Shown here: one piece after another, positions 19,261-29,927 of the stretch
Position numbering within the stretch: position 1 is the first letter of the stretch
How the letters are laid out: each line of letters begins with the position of its first letter
Assembly: GCA_016705365.1 (NCBI GenBank)
Contig: JADIYI010000006.1
Location: forward strand, 124,001-188,000
Length of the DNA: 64,000 bases
Origin: Gammaproteobacteria bacterium
GTDB lineage: Bacteria > Pseudomonadota > Gammaproteobacteria > Pseudomonadales > UBA5518
Direction of reading: 5' to 3'
Notes under the pieces: model-generated
What the model saw: only the letters and a program-made list of their open reading frames with translations
Told to the model about the DNA's origin: nothing
Database searches by the model: none
Translations under genes and position numbers: made by a program

Positions 19261-20828
19261 TCAGGCTGGATACCCGGTGATGTGGTGGATCGCGCGGTAC
19301 AGCGGCGCGAGATTGCCATACATCTTGCGGTACACCTCGCGATAGAGCCGGTCGTAGAGCCTCCGTCTCGTTTCGTCGGGATGGAATACCGCGCCGCGGT
19401 GCGTCATGTGACGGATCGCGGTGGCGTGATCCGGATACAGGCCCGCACCGACAGCGGCATTGATGGCGGCGCCGAGCCCGGATGTTTCATGGGTGTGCGG
19501 CCGCTCGGCGCTCATGCCGAAAACATCCGCGGTGATCTGCATGGCCTGGTCGCTCTGCGAACCGCCGCCGGAGACGCGCAGCGTCGCGATTTTCACGCCG
19601 CTGCGCGCTTCCACGCGCTCCTTGCCCTCGCGCAGCGCATAGGCCAGCCCCTCGATGATCGCGCGGTAGATGTGGGCGCGGGTGTGCACGTCGCCGAAGC
19701 CGATGATTGCGCCCTTGGCTTCCGGTCCGGGCTGGCGCAGGCCCGGTGACCAGTACGGCTGCAGCGTCAAGCCCATGGACCCGGCCGGCACCGTCTTCAG
19801 CAACTCGTCGAACAGCTGCTCGGGTTCGATGCCGCGCCCCGGGCCTGCAGTTCCTCGCGCTGCCCGAATTCGCGGCGAAACCAGTTCACCATCCAGTATC
19901 CGCGCTGCACGATCACCTCGGTGTTGTAGGCGCCGGGCATGGCGGCCGGGTACGGCGGCAACATCCGGATCACCTCGACATAACGGCGGTTGGTGGTGTT
20001 GAACGTGGCCGTGGTGCCGTAGCTCAGACTGCCGATGTCCGGGCTCATGCAGCCCGCACCGATGACCTCGCAGGCCTTGTCGGCGCCGGCAGCGATCAGC
20101 GGCAATCCGGCGGGGATGCCGGTCTCGCGCGCGGCGCCGTCGCTGATGTGTCCGAGCAACTCGCCCGGCGCCCGCAGCTCGGGCAACTGTTCCCGCCGGA
20201 TCGGGAGCGCCTGCCACTTCCAGTCCCCGGGCGCGGCCCAGCGAAAATGCTTCACGTCGAACGGCAGGTAGCCGACCTGCGCGGCCACGGCGTCCACGAA
20301 GCGACCGGTCAGCCGGTAGCTGTGATAGCCCGAGAGCAGCAGGTACTTGTGGGTGCGATTCCAGATTTCCGGTTGCTGCCGCGCGAGCCAGTTGCACTCG
20401 GCCTCGCTGCGAAAATAGTCCAGCGTCGCACCGCGCCCGCTCAGCCGGATCAGCGGGTCCCAGATGCCGCCCATCGGCGGCAGATCCTCGCTGCGACGCT
20501 GGTCCAGCCATACGATGGCCGGTCGCAGGGGCTTGCCCTGCGCATCGAGATTGACGACGGTGGCGCGCTGCGTGGTGAGCGCCACGGCACGGATCTGATC
20601 GCGCGGGAAATCAATCGTTTCCCACAGTTGCCGGCAGGCCGCGCAAAGATTCGCCCAGTAGTATTGCGGATCCTGCTCGGCCCAGCCCGGCTGCTCCGAA
20701 AAATACGCTTCCAGCGCCACCTTGCTCTTTGCGACCAGCTGCCCTTGCAGGTCAAATACCAGGGCGCGCACGCTTTGCGTGCCGTTGTCGATCGCGAGCA
20801 GGTAGGGTTTCACGGCCCGCGGGTCCAT
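19261..20828 (-). CDS. FGGY-family carbohydrate (glycerol/polyol) kinase, one frameshift
   Basis: Sugar kinase of about 522 residues. The N-terminal domain starts LLAIDNGTQSVRALVFD (phosphate-binding loop). VALTTQRATVVNLD and IVWLDQRRSEDLP are typical FGGY segments. The C-terminal ATP-binding half contains RVSGGGSQSDQAMQITADVF. The frame breaks at about 19838-19842 (one base missing in a GC run), joining REELQA to RGIEPEQLFDELLK. The ATG at 20828 is two bases after the stop of glpD, so translation is coupled. With the FAD oxidase and glycerol-3-phosphate dehydrogenase it probably serves a glycerol-like or polyol catabolic route; substrate not determined. Confidence 0.82.
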
Positions 20829-20830
20829 GC

Positions 20831-22423
20831 TCAGGCGCCCGGAAGCGAATAACTTTGGCGCCATATTTCCCGGTAGCGCCGCAATTCCTCCTGCCACTGC
20901 GCGTCGGACCACAGCAGTTCCTGCTGGCAGATGCTCCGCACCGCAGGAATGATCGCTTCGCCGCCGTCGCGGCACAGCAGCCCGAGGCGCGTGCGGCGCA
21001 ACAGCAGGTCATCGAGATGCACCACCTGTTCGTTGCGGCACGACCAGCGCATTTCCGCGAGGCAGAACGCGGTGCCCGCGATGCGCTCGCGCTCGCCCGC
21101 CGCGCACTGCTCCAGCAGATTCCCTGCCTCGTCCCCGTAGCGGCCGATCATCCGCAGGGCCCAGTCGCGGTCGGGCACCGCAAGGCTGGAAAGGGCGATG
21201 CAAGCCGGCTCCAGCACCCACTCCTCGGTGTTGCTCATCGCCTGCCCCTGCAGGAATGGCTTGGCCGCGCTCAGGGTATCGCGCGCGATCAGGCGAAACG
21301 TGGTCAGCTTGCCGCCACTGACGCTGATCAGACCCTGATCGACCCACACCTTGTGATCGCGTTTTTCCCGGGAGGGGTCCTTGCTTCGATCCTTGCTGAT
21401 GACGGGCCGCACACCCGCCCAGGTGGACAGGATGTCCGCCTCGCCGATGCCAGAACCGGGAAATTCCCGGCGCACCAGCTGCAGCAGGTAATCCACTTCC
21501 TGGCGGCTGATGGCGGGCTCGTGCTCCAGCGATGCATCGTGATCGAGATCGGTCGTGCCGATCACCGTGAATCCTTCCCAGGGAAAGATGAAGGTGGCGC
21601 GCCGGTCTGCGGGATGGAACAGGGTCAGCGCCTCGGCGACCGCCAGCCGTTGCGCGGAAACCAGGAGGTGGCTGCCGCGCAGCCGGCGGATGGTGCGCTC
21701 ATGGGCGACCGCCTCGCGCAGCTCGTCCACCCAGGCGCCGGTGGCATTGACCACCACGCGGGCGCGCAGATCCAGCGTCTCGCCGTCGATTTCATTGCGC
21801 AGGGTCAGGCCGTCAACCCGTCCGGATGCGTTGCGCAGCAGGCCCTGGGCCGCGACGTAGTTGAGCGCCACGCCACCCTCCTTGGCGGCCTGCTGCAGCA
21901 CGCGCAACACCAGGCGCGCGTCATCCGTGATGGCGTCCGTGTAATAGCTGGCCCCCTTCAGTCCCTCGCTGCGAAGACCCGGGGCTTTTTGCAGCACGCT
22001 GCGGGCATCGAGCCAGGCGCGCGTCCTGACGCCTGCCAGGATGTCGTAGAGCCCCAGCAGGATGCCGAACAGCAGCCGGCCCGGAAACTGGCCCTTGCGG
22101 ATCGGGAACAGATAGCCCATGCGTTCCACCAGGCCGGGGGCCTCGCGGATCAGGCGCTCGCGTTCCAGCGCCGAGTGGCGCGTGAGCGCAATATCGCCCT
22201 GGGCGATATAACGCAGACCGCCGTGCACCATTTTCGACGAGCGGCTCGACGTGCCCCAGGCAAAATCCTTCTGCTCCACCAGCAATGCCTTCAAGCCCTG
22301 GCGCGCGGCCTCGCGCAGGATGCCCGCGCCGGTGATGCCGCCGCCGACGATGATCATGTCGTGGGGCGTCGTGGCCTCGCCCAGGCTGCGCCAGATATCC
22401 GCGCGATTACCCAGTGTGCTCAT
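20831..22423 (-). CDS. glpD: FAD-dependent glycerol-3-phosphate dehydrogenase (GlpD-like)
   Basis: A 530-residue flavoprotein that oxidises glycerol-3-phosphate to dihydroxyacetone phosphate and feeds electrons to quinone. The FAD-binding motif MIIVGGGITGAGILREAA lies near residue 25. SSRSSKMVHGGLRYIAQGDI is the GlpD signature, and ISVSGGKLTTFRLIA comes before the C-terminal domain. The ATG at 22423 overlaps the stop of the upstream FAD oxidase (ATGA). The gene is intact. A specific paralogue used by this three-gene operon rather than the housekeeping GlpD is possible. Confidence 0.88.
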   Translation of the reverse strand: MSTLGNRADIWRSLGEATTPHDMIIVGGGITGAGILREAARQGLKALLVEQKDFAWGTSSRSSKMVHGGLRYIAQGDIALTRHSALERERLIREAPGLVERMGYLFPIRKGQFPGRLLFGILLGLYDILAGVRTRAWLDARSVLQKAPGLRSEGLKGASYYTDAITDDARLVLRVLQQAAKEGGVALNYVAAQGLLRNASGRVDGLTLRNEIDGETLDLRARVVVNATGAWVDELREAVAHERTIRRLRGSHLLVSAQRLAVAEALTLFHPADRRATFIFPWEGFTVIGTTDLDHDASLEHEPAISRQEVDYLLQLVRREFPGSGIGEADILSTWAGVRPVISKDRSKDPSREKRDHKVWVDQGLISVSGGKLTTFRLIARDTLSAAKPFLQGQAMSNTEEWVLEPACIALSSLAVPDRDWALRMIGRYGDEAGNLLEQCAAGERERIAGTAFCLAEMRWSCRNEQVVHLDDLLLRRTRLGLLCRDGGEAIIPAVRSICQQELLWSDAQWQEELRRYREIWRQSYSLPGA

Positions 22424-24021
22424 GTTCGATCCTGGATCAGCTTGCCGGGGTTCATGATGCCGGAGGGGTCGAACTGCCGGCAAAGGCTGCCGATCGCCGC
22501 GATCCCGAGCGCGCCTTTTTCCGCCGCGAGGTACGGCGCGTGATCCGCGCCGACACCGTGTTGATGGCTGATCGTGCCGCCCTGCGCAACGATCTGCCGC
22601 GATGCGGCGCCCTTCAACTTTTGCCAGCGGGCAAGGGTCGCGGCATAACCGTCGGCGCAGCGGAACACGCAGGTGGTGTAGACGCTCGAGCCCTGCGGAT
22701 AGAGGTGCGAGAGGTGCGTGTAGGCGTGGACCTTCTCGCCCTCGTCATCGAGCGCGTGGCTCAGGGCGCTTTCCATTGCCGCGAGCGTCGGGTTCACGCG
22801 GTTCCAGTCGACGGCGGTCTCGACCGTGTCCACCGCATAGCCGTTCTCCCACAGGGCGTGGCGCAGGTAGGGGGCCAGAAACCGGCTTTCCTGCCATTTC
22901 CTGCCGAGCAGCGTCCCGGTATCGACGCCGCCGTGGGCGCGGATGATCGGCCTGCTCAGTTTCATCGCCGCCTTGCAGAAGGCGCGGCTGCCGGTAAGAC
23001 CGAAGGTGAACATGCATTTTTCGGCACGCACGCCGCGCAGCCCGAGGTATTTCTCCAGCAACGCGATGGCCCCGGCATGACCGGCCAGCCGCAACTGGCT
23101 CCAGGTCTCGCGGGCGTTGCCGAGGCGCATCATCGACAGCGGAATCTTCTGCTGTGCCAGCGCACGCAGCGCGGCCGTGGCGCTATCCCAGTCGGGAAAG
23201 AACGCCACGTGGAAGTCTTCCTGCCCCGGCAACGGCGTGACGCGCACCTTGACGTCGGTGAGGATGCCCATGCGGCCCTCGGAGCCCAGGATCATCTCGC
23301 GGATGTCGGGCCCGGCGGAAGATGCCGGCACGGTCGGGATCTCGAGACTGCCGACCGGGGTTTCGATATGACCGCCCGCGAACAACTGCTCGATACGCCC
23401 ATAGCGCAGCGACTGCTGGCCGCTGGAGCGGCTCGCGACCCAGCCGCCGATGGTGGCCAGTTCCCAGGACTGCGGAAAATGCCCCAGCGTGTACCCGGCC
23501 GCCTTCAACTGCGATTCCACCTGCGGCCCGGGCGTGCCCGCGCCGAAGGTCGCGATCTGGCTGTGCGGATCCAGGTGGCGCAGCCCGCTCATCGCCGCCA
23601 GGCTTATGGTCAGCACCGGCCTGGCGCCGGCCTGCGGCGTAATATGCCCCACCACCGAGGTGCCACCACCGTAGGGAATGACGGCCACGTCGTGGTGGAG
23701 CGCAAACTCCAGCAATTCGCGAACCTGTGCGGCATCTTCGGGGAACGCGACGCCGTCCGGGAACTGGCCGAAGTCACCGCTGCGCATCGCGAGCCAGTCC
23801 GGCAGGCTCTGGCCACGGGCATGCCGCACGCGCACTTCCCGATCGCCAACGATCAGCGGGTGTTCCGGCAGCCGCGAAGGCGGCACCCTGGCGATGACCT
23901 CCGCCAGGGACGCATCCGGCAGCGGCCTGCCCTCGCCGATCAAGCCGGCGAGGAACCGGCGAGCCGCAGGCTTCAGCGGCAGCTCTGTGCCGTCATCACC
24001 CCAACCGTTCCAGCGTCGCAT
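22420..24021 (-). CDS. FAD-binding oxidase (alkyldihydroxyacetonephosphate synthase-like)
   Basis: A 533-residue vanillyl-alcohol-oxidase-type flavoprotein. The PP-loop region VAVIPYGGGTSVVGH and LGHFPQSWELATIGGWVA bind FAD. The C-terminal part carries GGTISHQHGVGADHAPYLA. The likeness to alkylglycerone-phosphate synthase is clear, but bacterial members may have other substrates such as glycerol ethers or 2-hydroxy acids. The ATG at 24021 has GGAG seven bases upstream. It is the first gene of the operon oxidase-glpD-kinase. A truncated second copy of its 5' part lies at 30531-30848. Confidence 0.8.
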   Translation of the reverse strand: MRRWNGWGDDGTELPLKPAARRFLAGLIGEGRPLPDASLAEVIARVPPSRLPEHPLIVGDREVRVRHARGQSLPDWLAMRSGDFGQFPDGVAFPEDAAQVRELLEFALHHDVAVIPYGGGTSVVGHITPQAGARPVLTISLAAMSGLRHLDPHSQIATFGAGTPGPQVESQLKAAGYTLGHFPQSWELATIGGWVASRSSGQQSLRYGRIEQLFAGGHIETPVGSLEIPTVPASSAGPDIREMILGSEGRMGILTDVKVRVTPLPGQEDFHVAFFPDWDSATAALRALAQQKIPLSMMRLGNARETWSQLRLAGHAGAIALLEKYLGLRGVRAEKCMFTFGLTGSRAFCKAAMKLSRPIIRAHGGVDTGTLLGRKWQESRFLAPYLRHALWENGYAVDTVETAVDWNRVNPTLAAMESALSHALDDEGEKVHAYTHLSHLYPQGSSVYTTCVFRCADGYAATLARWQKLKGAASRQIVAQGGTISHQHGVGADHAPYLAAEKGALGIAAIGSLCRQFDPSGIMNPGKLIQDRT

Positions 24022-24575
24022 GAGCAGGCTCCGTGTTCCGTGGGAAAAAAATTTCCCGGTTTGCGCAGGGGTGTGAGGTAGTGCAGGTGCGGGTTCTGCC
24101 AAATCAACGTGAAATCACCCTTGGCCGTGTGTCCCACAGCCTGCGTGAGGACACCTGCTTTATCGACGAAGTCTTCTCATCCTGCGGAAAGGACAATGTG
24201 CCATGACCTGAAACTTTTATACAAGCCGCCCGGATGCTGACAAAAGAATGACCGCTTGGTCATGCTTTGTCCGTGCGGTTACGTACATAGCCGTGTGGGG
24301 CAAATTGTTGCTCAGGCCGCCACGGGAAACTGGTATAAGCTCCCGGTAACGGGATTTCCACACTCAGGGATGTTCTGGATAATTCCGAACATGGACGATA
24401 ATGCGCGCTGACGCATTTTTTTGGGAGGCTGAATCCGGTGCGAGGGAAATCCCAGTCAGACAGCGGCTTCGAAAAGTTTCGCAGGAAGACCCGCAAGGGA
24501 ACCGACGTCCGCGCCGATCCGCTCGTGTGAGAAATTTTCCCGTGCTGTCTCACTCCCGAACCTGGAACCCAACCC
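24022..24575. other. Intergenic region with duplicated leader and IS6-like remnant
   Basis: About 550 bases between divergent genes. The part from 24022 to about 24175 is nearly the same as 30849-31005, where it also precedes a copy of the FAD-oxidase start. On the plus strand, 24102-24175 reads like the piece QRGITLSRVSLR...DEVF of an IS6-family transposase, here cut short. The remainder (24180-24575) should hold the promoter of the DUF2254 gene; I see no gene in it. Confidence 0.55.
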
Positions 24576-25901
24576 ATGAATAAATTGAAACAACAGTGGA
24601 GCGAGTTGCGGTCGACGTTCTGGTTTTTGCCATTTCTGATCGTCCTGACCAACATTGTCTACGCGGTAGTACTGATCCAGACGGACTACGCCGGGGGTGA
24701 CCGGTGGCTGGCCCAGTGGCCACGGACATTTGGAGTCGGGGCGGAAGGCGCGCGCGATATGTTGTCTACGCTTGCCGGTTCGATGATGTCCGTTATGGGC
24801 ATCACGTTCTCCATGACCCTGCTGGCATTGGCGCTGGCTTCGAGCCAATACACCTCGCGCATCTTGCGCAACTTCATGCGCAGCCGTGTCACGCAGGTCA
24901 CGCTGGGAACCTTTGCCGGAATTTTCATCTATTGCTTGATCGTGTTGCACACGATCCGCACCGGCGATGCGCCATTTGTGCCGAGCCTGGCGGTCTTTTT
25001 CGCTTTTGTCCTGGCGTTTGGCGGCATTGCGGTCCTCATCTTTTTTATTCATCACATCGCCTCGTCGATCCAGGCTTCCAGCATCATCGCCTCGGTCGCT
25101 CAGGAAACCAACGCGTCCATTGATCGGCTGTTCCCGGAAAAACGCAAACCCGGCCCGGACAAAGCCAATGGTGAAGAGAACGAGCAGCTTCTTCCGTCCC
25201 GGGATGAAAGGACCTGGTACGCGGTGCCGGTGGAGGTGAGCGGCTACATACAGAGCGTAGATAATGACGCCATCCTGCGCCTGGCGCAGGCCACGAGGAC
25301 CATCGTGCGAATGGAGCACGGCATCGGCGCGTTCGTTGTGCAAGATACTGCGTTGGCGTCGCTAGCCCTGACCTACCCGCCAGATCAAGAGACGATTGAT
25401 GCCCTGAAACGGGCTTACAGTATTGGTCGCCATCGCACCGTTGATCAGGACCCCGCTTTCGGTATCAGGCAGATCGTGGATATGGCCTTGAAGGCCCTTT
25501 CGCCCGGTGTCAATGACACCTCGACGGCGGTAATGTGCGTGGATTACCTGACAGCAATTCTGGCTCGGCTATCTTGTCGGCAATTCCCGCCATCGCACCG
25601 TTACGACGGAGGTACGCTGAGGGTGCTCGCCATCGTTCCGGCCTTTGAAGGTCTGTTGGCCGAGGCTTTCGATCAGGTTCGGGACAGCGCCGCAGGCAAT
25701 GTCGCCATCATGGCGCGTATGCTCGGCGCCATCGATACCATCGCCAGTCTCACGGTCAGCCCGAGCCACTTGCGAGCACTCGACGAACAGGTGCAGTGGA
25801 TTGCCGAGCTGGCCGATCGCAGCATCGAATCCACCCATGATCGCGCGCGGATTGAAAGGCGGTTGATGCACGTGCGCGAAGCGCTCGCATCTCACGTGTA
25901 A
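24576..25901 (+). CDS. DUF2254 family membrane protein
   Basis: A 441-residue protein with four N-terminal membrane helices (~15-35, 65-88, 105-127, 137-160). A large cytoplasmic part follows, with VDMALKALSPGVNDTSTAVM, the conserved DUF2254 segment. The function of the family is unknown; some members sit near stress or ion-transport genes. It is followed after 25 bases by a DUF1840 gene on the same strand. The ATG at 24576 matches the usual family start; no strong ribosome-binding site is visible. Confidence 0.82.
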   Translation: MNKLKQQWSELRSTFWFLPFLIVLTNIVYAVVLIQTDYAGGDRWLAQWPRTFGVGAEGARDMLSTLAGSMMSVMGITFSMTLLALALASSQYTSRILRNFMRSRVTQVTLGTFAGIFIYCLIVLHTIRTGDAPFVPSLAVFFAFVLAFGGIAVLIFFIHHIASSIQASSIIASVAQETNASIDRLFPEKRKPGPDKANGEENEQLLPSRDERTWYAVPVEVSGYIQSVDNDAILRLAQATRTIVRMEHGIGAFVVQDTALASLALTYPPDQETIDALKRAYSIGRHRTVDQDPAFGIRQIVDMALKALSPGVNDTSTAVMCVDYLTAILARLSCRQFPPSHRYDGGTLRVLAIVPAFEGLLAEAFDQVRDSAAGNVAIMARMLGAIDTIASLTVSPSHLRALDEQVQWIAELADRSIESTHDRARIERRLMHVREALASHV

Positions 25902-25926
25902 TGCGAGCACCAGAGAGGACATGATC

Positions 25927-26241
25927 ATGCTGGTAACCTTTTCCTGTCCGGCCTACTCGAGCATAACGATGTTCGGCGAAGTGGCAATCCAACTGCTCAA
26001 ACTGATGGGGCACAGCGGCACGGTGCCCGGCGCCCTGCTGGCGGTAGACGTCCATGCGGCGCTGGAACATCTGGAGACTGCGTTAGAGGCCGACAAACAG
26101 TCGCCGGAGCCGGAAGAGTCCGTGGAAACAGAGGAAGGCGAACCAGCCGTAGGTCTCGCGCACCGCGCCTGGCCTCTGATCGAATTGCTCAAGGCGGCGG
26201 CAAAGGCAAAATGCGACGTGATGTGGGACAAGAACAACTAA
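25927..26241 (+). CDS. DUF1840 family small protein
   Basis: A 104-residue protein starting MLVTFSCPAYSSITMFGEVA and continuing LLKLMGHSGTVPGALLA, the signature of DUF1840. It ends with a helix rich in alanine and lysine and MWDKNN. The function is unknown. I prefer the ATG at 25927 to the one at 25921, because GAGGAC lies eight bases before it. It probably forms a transcription unit with the DUF2254 gene. Confidence 0.82.
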   Translation: MLVTFSCPAYSSITMFGEVAIQLLKLMGHSGTVPGALLAVDVHAALEHLETALEADKQSPEPEESVETEEGEPAVGLAHRAWPLIELLKAAAKAKCDVMWDKNN

Positions 26242-26381
26242 CAAATAGGGAGTTCCTCCGGCTATGCCGGGCGATTTCCCATTTTGGTTAAGACGTAGCG
26301 TAACAAATTCCGCGCATCATGCGCACCCACGTCATCTTCTTTGGCACACCCGTTGGGAATGATTCATAAGAGCAGCACGGC

Positions 26382-29300
26382 TTACAAGCCAAACCGAACA
26401 GCCAATTGATTCGGAAGACTGCTTTTCAGTCGCCAGTGCACCGTGATGGGTTTCTCCCCCTGCCATGAATGAAATTCCAGGTCACCACAGTAAACAAAAG
26501 GCGCACCCGCTCCGCTCGGTGTTTTTCTCTTATCTCGAACAAATAGATGAACCGCAATGCCCAATCGTGCGTGATTTGAAATATTTTTCCCCGCCTTCGA
26601 GTCCTGTCTTGTTTGGTTCTGGCTGACCCACTGGAACTCGTCGCGCGCCAGGAACTTGTCCTCATACTGGTGCTCGCTAGCCAGGCCGCCTTTATTCAAT
26701 GAAACCAAAAGGAACATATGCTCCTTATCCTGAACGAATCCTTGGTTCCAACGCGCGGTACTGAAAGATAGGCCCCAAAGCGGGGCAATGTCTTGTCGCA
26801 TGTATTCGTGCCAAAGCTCGGCGCTTTGTGTGCTACTGCCCAGCGGCGAAAGCGTGTAACCGTCGCCATCAAATTCAAACTTCACGCGTTGATTCGTACC
26901 TGGCAAGCCAGCACCCTCGCCGAAGAAGCTCCGCAATATCTGATGTAGCTGATTTCCCTCGCTGTCAGCCGCACGCATAACGTTCACGGCGATCTTTACA
27001 AAATTCGCCTCATAGGCATCACCCCCAACATTAACCGGGGTCCATCCGCTCGGAATTCCGGGATGCTGGTCCCGACTTGGCAGCATCAATATAGGGTTGC
27101 CGCCGGAGTGGATCACTTTGCACACGATCTGCCGTGCGTACCTGGCTTCGCCGTGCAAACGCTCGAGATACTGCGCGAGGCGCCAATCACTAATTTCTCG
27201 AGTGAGCGTTTGTAGTGCTTCCGTATGTGTGATGTCCAGGTTCGATGTCGCGAACTCTCCGTCGCCGTAACTGAAATAGGCTTTATTGTTCGTACCGCGA
27301 CCTTCACGCCACGCTTGGATCGGATTGCTCTCCAGCAATTTTTTCAGCTTTTCTTCGTCAATCAATGCTTCACCAAAGTCCTGTGCAAGTAGCTGGCTGC
27401 GTGAGGCCAGCTTGGCGACGCCGCCCACCAAATCATCAATGCCAATTTTTCCGGGGAATTGATTGGCTGCGAGCATGGCCTGAAGGGTAACCATCTTGTA
27501 GCTCCTGGTCATCTGCGTGACTTCGATGGCTTCGAAAAATTGCTGATTCTCCCGAAAGGTATTCGCCTCTGCGTCATCCAAATCACCTTCCGCTTGAACA
27601 AATCCCAGCCAGGAGCCGTAGCTAGTCCGGACGGTCCTGGGATCGTATCCTTCATGAAACGCCTCGCTAGCCATGGGCCGACGCCCGTGCAACTCGCGGA
27701 AGCTGCGATACCATACGGCAACTTGGTCTGCGACCGCAGCCGGGTGGGCCAACTGCTTGAGGATATCGAGCGCTTCGAGGTCGTATTCAACGGAGCATCC
27801 TGGGGGAAGTTCCAACTCACCGCGCTCCAGGCGCCGCAAGGCCATGCGCACTTCACCGGGGCGCGTACCCGCGCCGGGAAGCAGAATCATCGGCACTTGC
27901 AAAAACGTGCGGTGATTACCGATGTAGTCGATGACAGAAAGGTGTGGCTTGTCGTCTGCTTTGCGCAAACCGCGCCCGAATTGCTGTAGCCAGAGAATTT
28001 TCGACTCGGTGGGTCGCAACATCAGCACCGTGTCGATCGCCGGCACGTCTACGCCCTCATTGAACATATCCACCGCGAAGATGATCTGAAGTTCGCCAGA
28101 TTCGAGTTGTTCGGAGATTGCGTGCGCGGCGCGGAACGAGGTCCTGAGTGAACAGCAACCGCACGCACTCCGCGATCCCGGAAGAATTCTCCATAAAGTC
28201 CGCATGGCGCATGGAAACGCAGAAGGCTAGAGTTCGACTCTGGCCGCGTCGAGTCCACTGCTCATAGGCATTGGCAGCCCCGCGTCTCGGTGGCAACTGC
28301 ATGTTCCAGCAGCGGGATCGAATCGCCCGTTGCGCCACGGAATGTTGGCGAATTCGACTTCATCTCTCACTCCGTAGTACCTGAACGGACTGAGCAGTTC
28401 GCGCTGGATACCGTCCACCAGATCGCAGCGATAGACCAGGTTCTCGCCACACAATGCGAGCAAGTCGCCACCGTCCGATCGCTCCGGCGTAGCCGTAAGC
28501 CCCAACAGGAATGCGGGTTCGAAATAATCGATCAGGCGCCGATAGGTGGCGGCTGCGGCATGATGGAATTCGTCCAGCACGATGTAGTCGAAGCGATCTG
28601 GCTCAAACTGGCGAAGGTGGGTTGCACGACTCAATGTCTGCACAGAGGCGAACAGCACCTCCGAGTCCCGATCGTATGTGCCACCTCCGTACAGGCCGAA
28701 ATTCGTGTCCGGCCGGATGCGCCGAAACGTACGCATCGCCTGATTCAGGATCTCTTCGCGGTGCGCGACGAACAAGACCCGCTTGAACGACTCGCTGTCA
28801 AACGCAGAAAGCCAGGTCTTTCCAAGACCTGTTGCCATTACCACGAGGCCCGCGCGGTTTCCGTCCAAACGGGTTTGCTTCAGTGCTGCAAGAGCATCTG
28901 TCTGTATGCCATGCGGGGTGGGCACTTCGGGTGCCGGCTCCTGTTCAGGATCAACACCTGTGGAAGTATCCGGATGTTTGACCAAGCGAGTTTCAGCGTA
29001 GCGATCAATCCAGTCTGAAGTCAGGAATCTGGTCTTGGGATGGCGAAACAGCCGCTCGAATTCCCCGGCTACGTCACGCAGCGGCGCCACGTTCAGGTTG
29101 CCATCAATACGCTGATTCCACTCCAGGCCGCGTTCAAGCGCGTGCCGCGTCAGATTGGAACTGCCGATAAATGCAGTCGCGGCAGAGACGTCCCGATGGA
29201 CAAGGTAAGCCTTGGGGTGGAAACCCAACTGCGCATCCGTCTCGAATACGCGCACCGTCGCGCGCTCGCCGTACTCCTCACTCAGGTCAAGCAAGCGGCG

Positions 29301-29927
29301 CAGGGCGCGGGGCTCGGTTACCCCAAGATAGTCACCTGTCAGGAATCGCAACCTTCCGTTGCGCCCAGCGGGGTCCACGAGATCGATGAGATTGCGCTCA
29401 ATCTTGTCCAGCCCAGCCTCCGTCACGAATGCCACCGCAAGATCGAGCTGGATCGCTTGCGCCATTTCGCGCAATAACGCAGGCAACAGTGGATTGGCCT
29501 CATTGCCCAGAATGCTGGCGACCGTGGTATAGGCTGGCGCAGCCTCCTGAATATCCTTGAGATAGTTGGCCTTTTCAGGAATCACATAACGGACACCTCC
29601 ACGCGGGTCAGCCACATCACCGCTATAGCGAGGAATCAGGTGCACGTGCAAGTGCGGAACTGTCTGACCCGCGGCTTCCCCGATATTTACGCCGATGTTG
29701 TAACCGGCTGGCGCATAACGCGCCTCGATTGCGCTGCGCGCCACCTCGATGCCATCCAGCAATGCGGCTTGCTCACTCCGCGAGGCATCGAACCAATTGG
29801 CAACATGTCGGCGAGGAACGATCAGCGCATGCCCTTTGCTGACCGGAAAGCCGTCCCACAAGCAACGCATATGCGGGTCTTCGTGGAAGACTCGCTTCTC
29901 GTCTGGATCACAGAAAGGGCAATTCAT
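26382..29927 (-). CDS. HIT-PLD-DEAD/DEAH helicase-DUF3427 protein, about four frameshifts
   Basis: A very large protein of about 1,180 residues. Residues 1-120 form a HIT domain with catalytic HLHVHLIPR. Residues ~135-310 form a phospholipase-D-like nuclease with GFHPKAYLVHR and FIGSSNLTRHAL. An SF2 helicase follows (Walker A MATGLGKTW, DEFHHAAAATYRR, LGLTATPERSDGGD, QQFGRGLRKADDKPHL), then a C-terminal DUF3427 region. Four single-base indels between about 28110 and 28295 interrupt the helicase core. Corrected, it reads LEHAVATET, ANAYEQWTRRGQSRTLAF, EFFRDRGVRAVAVHSG and ISEQLESGELQIIFAVD. The ATG overlaps the stop of the upstream SprT gene. The architecture suggests nucleic-acid processing or phage defence (inference). 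Confidence 0.82.

Noticed and set aside
24260..24655. 131-codon minus-strand frame before the DUF2254 gene
   Set aside because: No family resemblance and no ribosome-binding site. It overlaps the start of the DUF2254 gene on the other strand.
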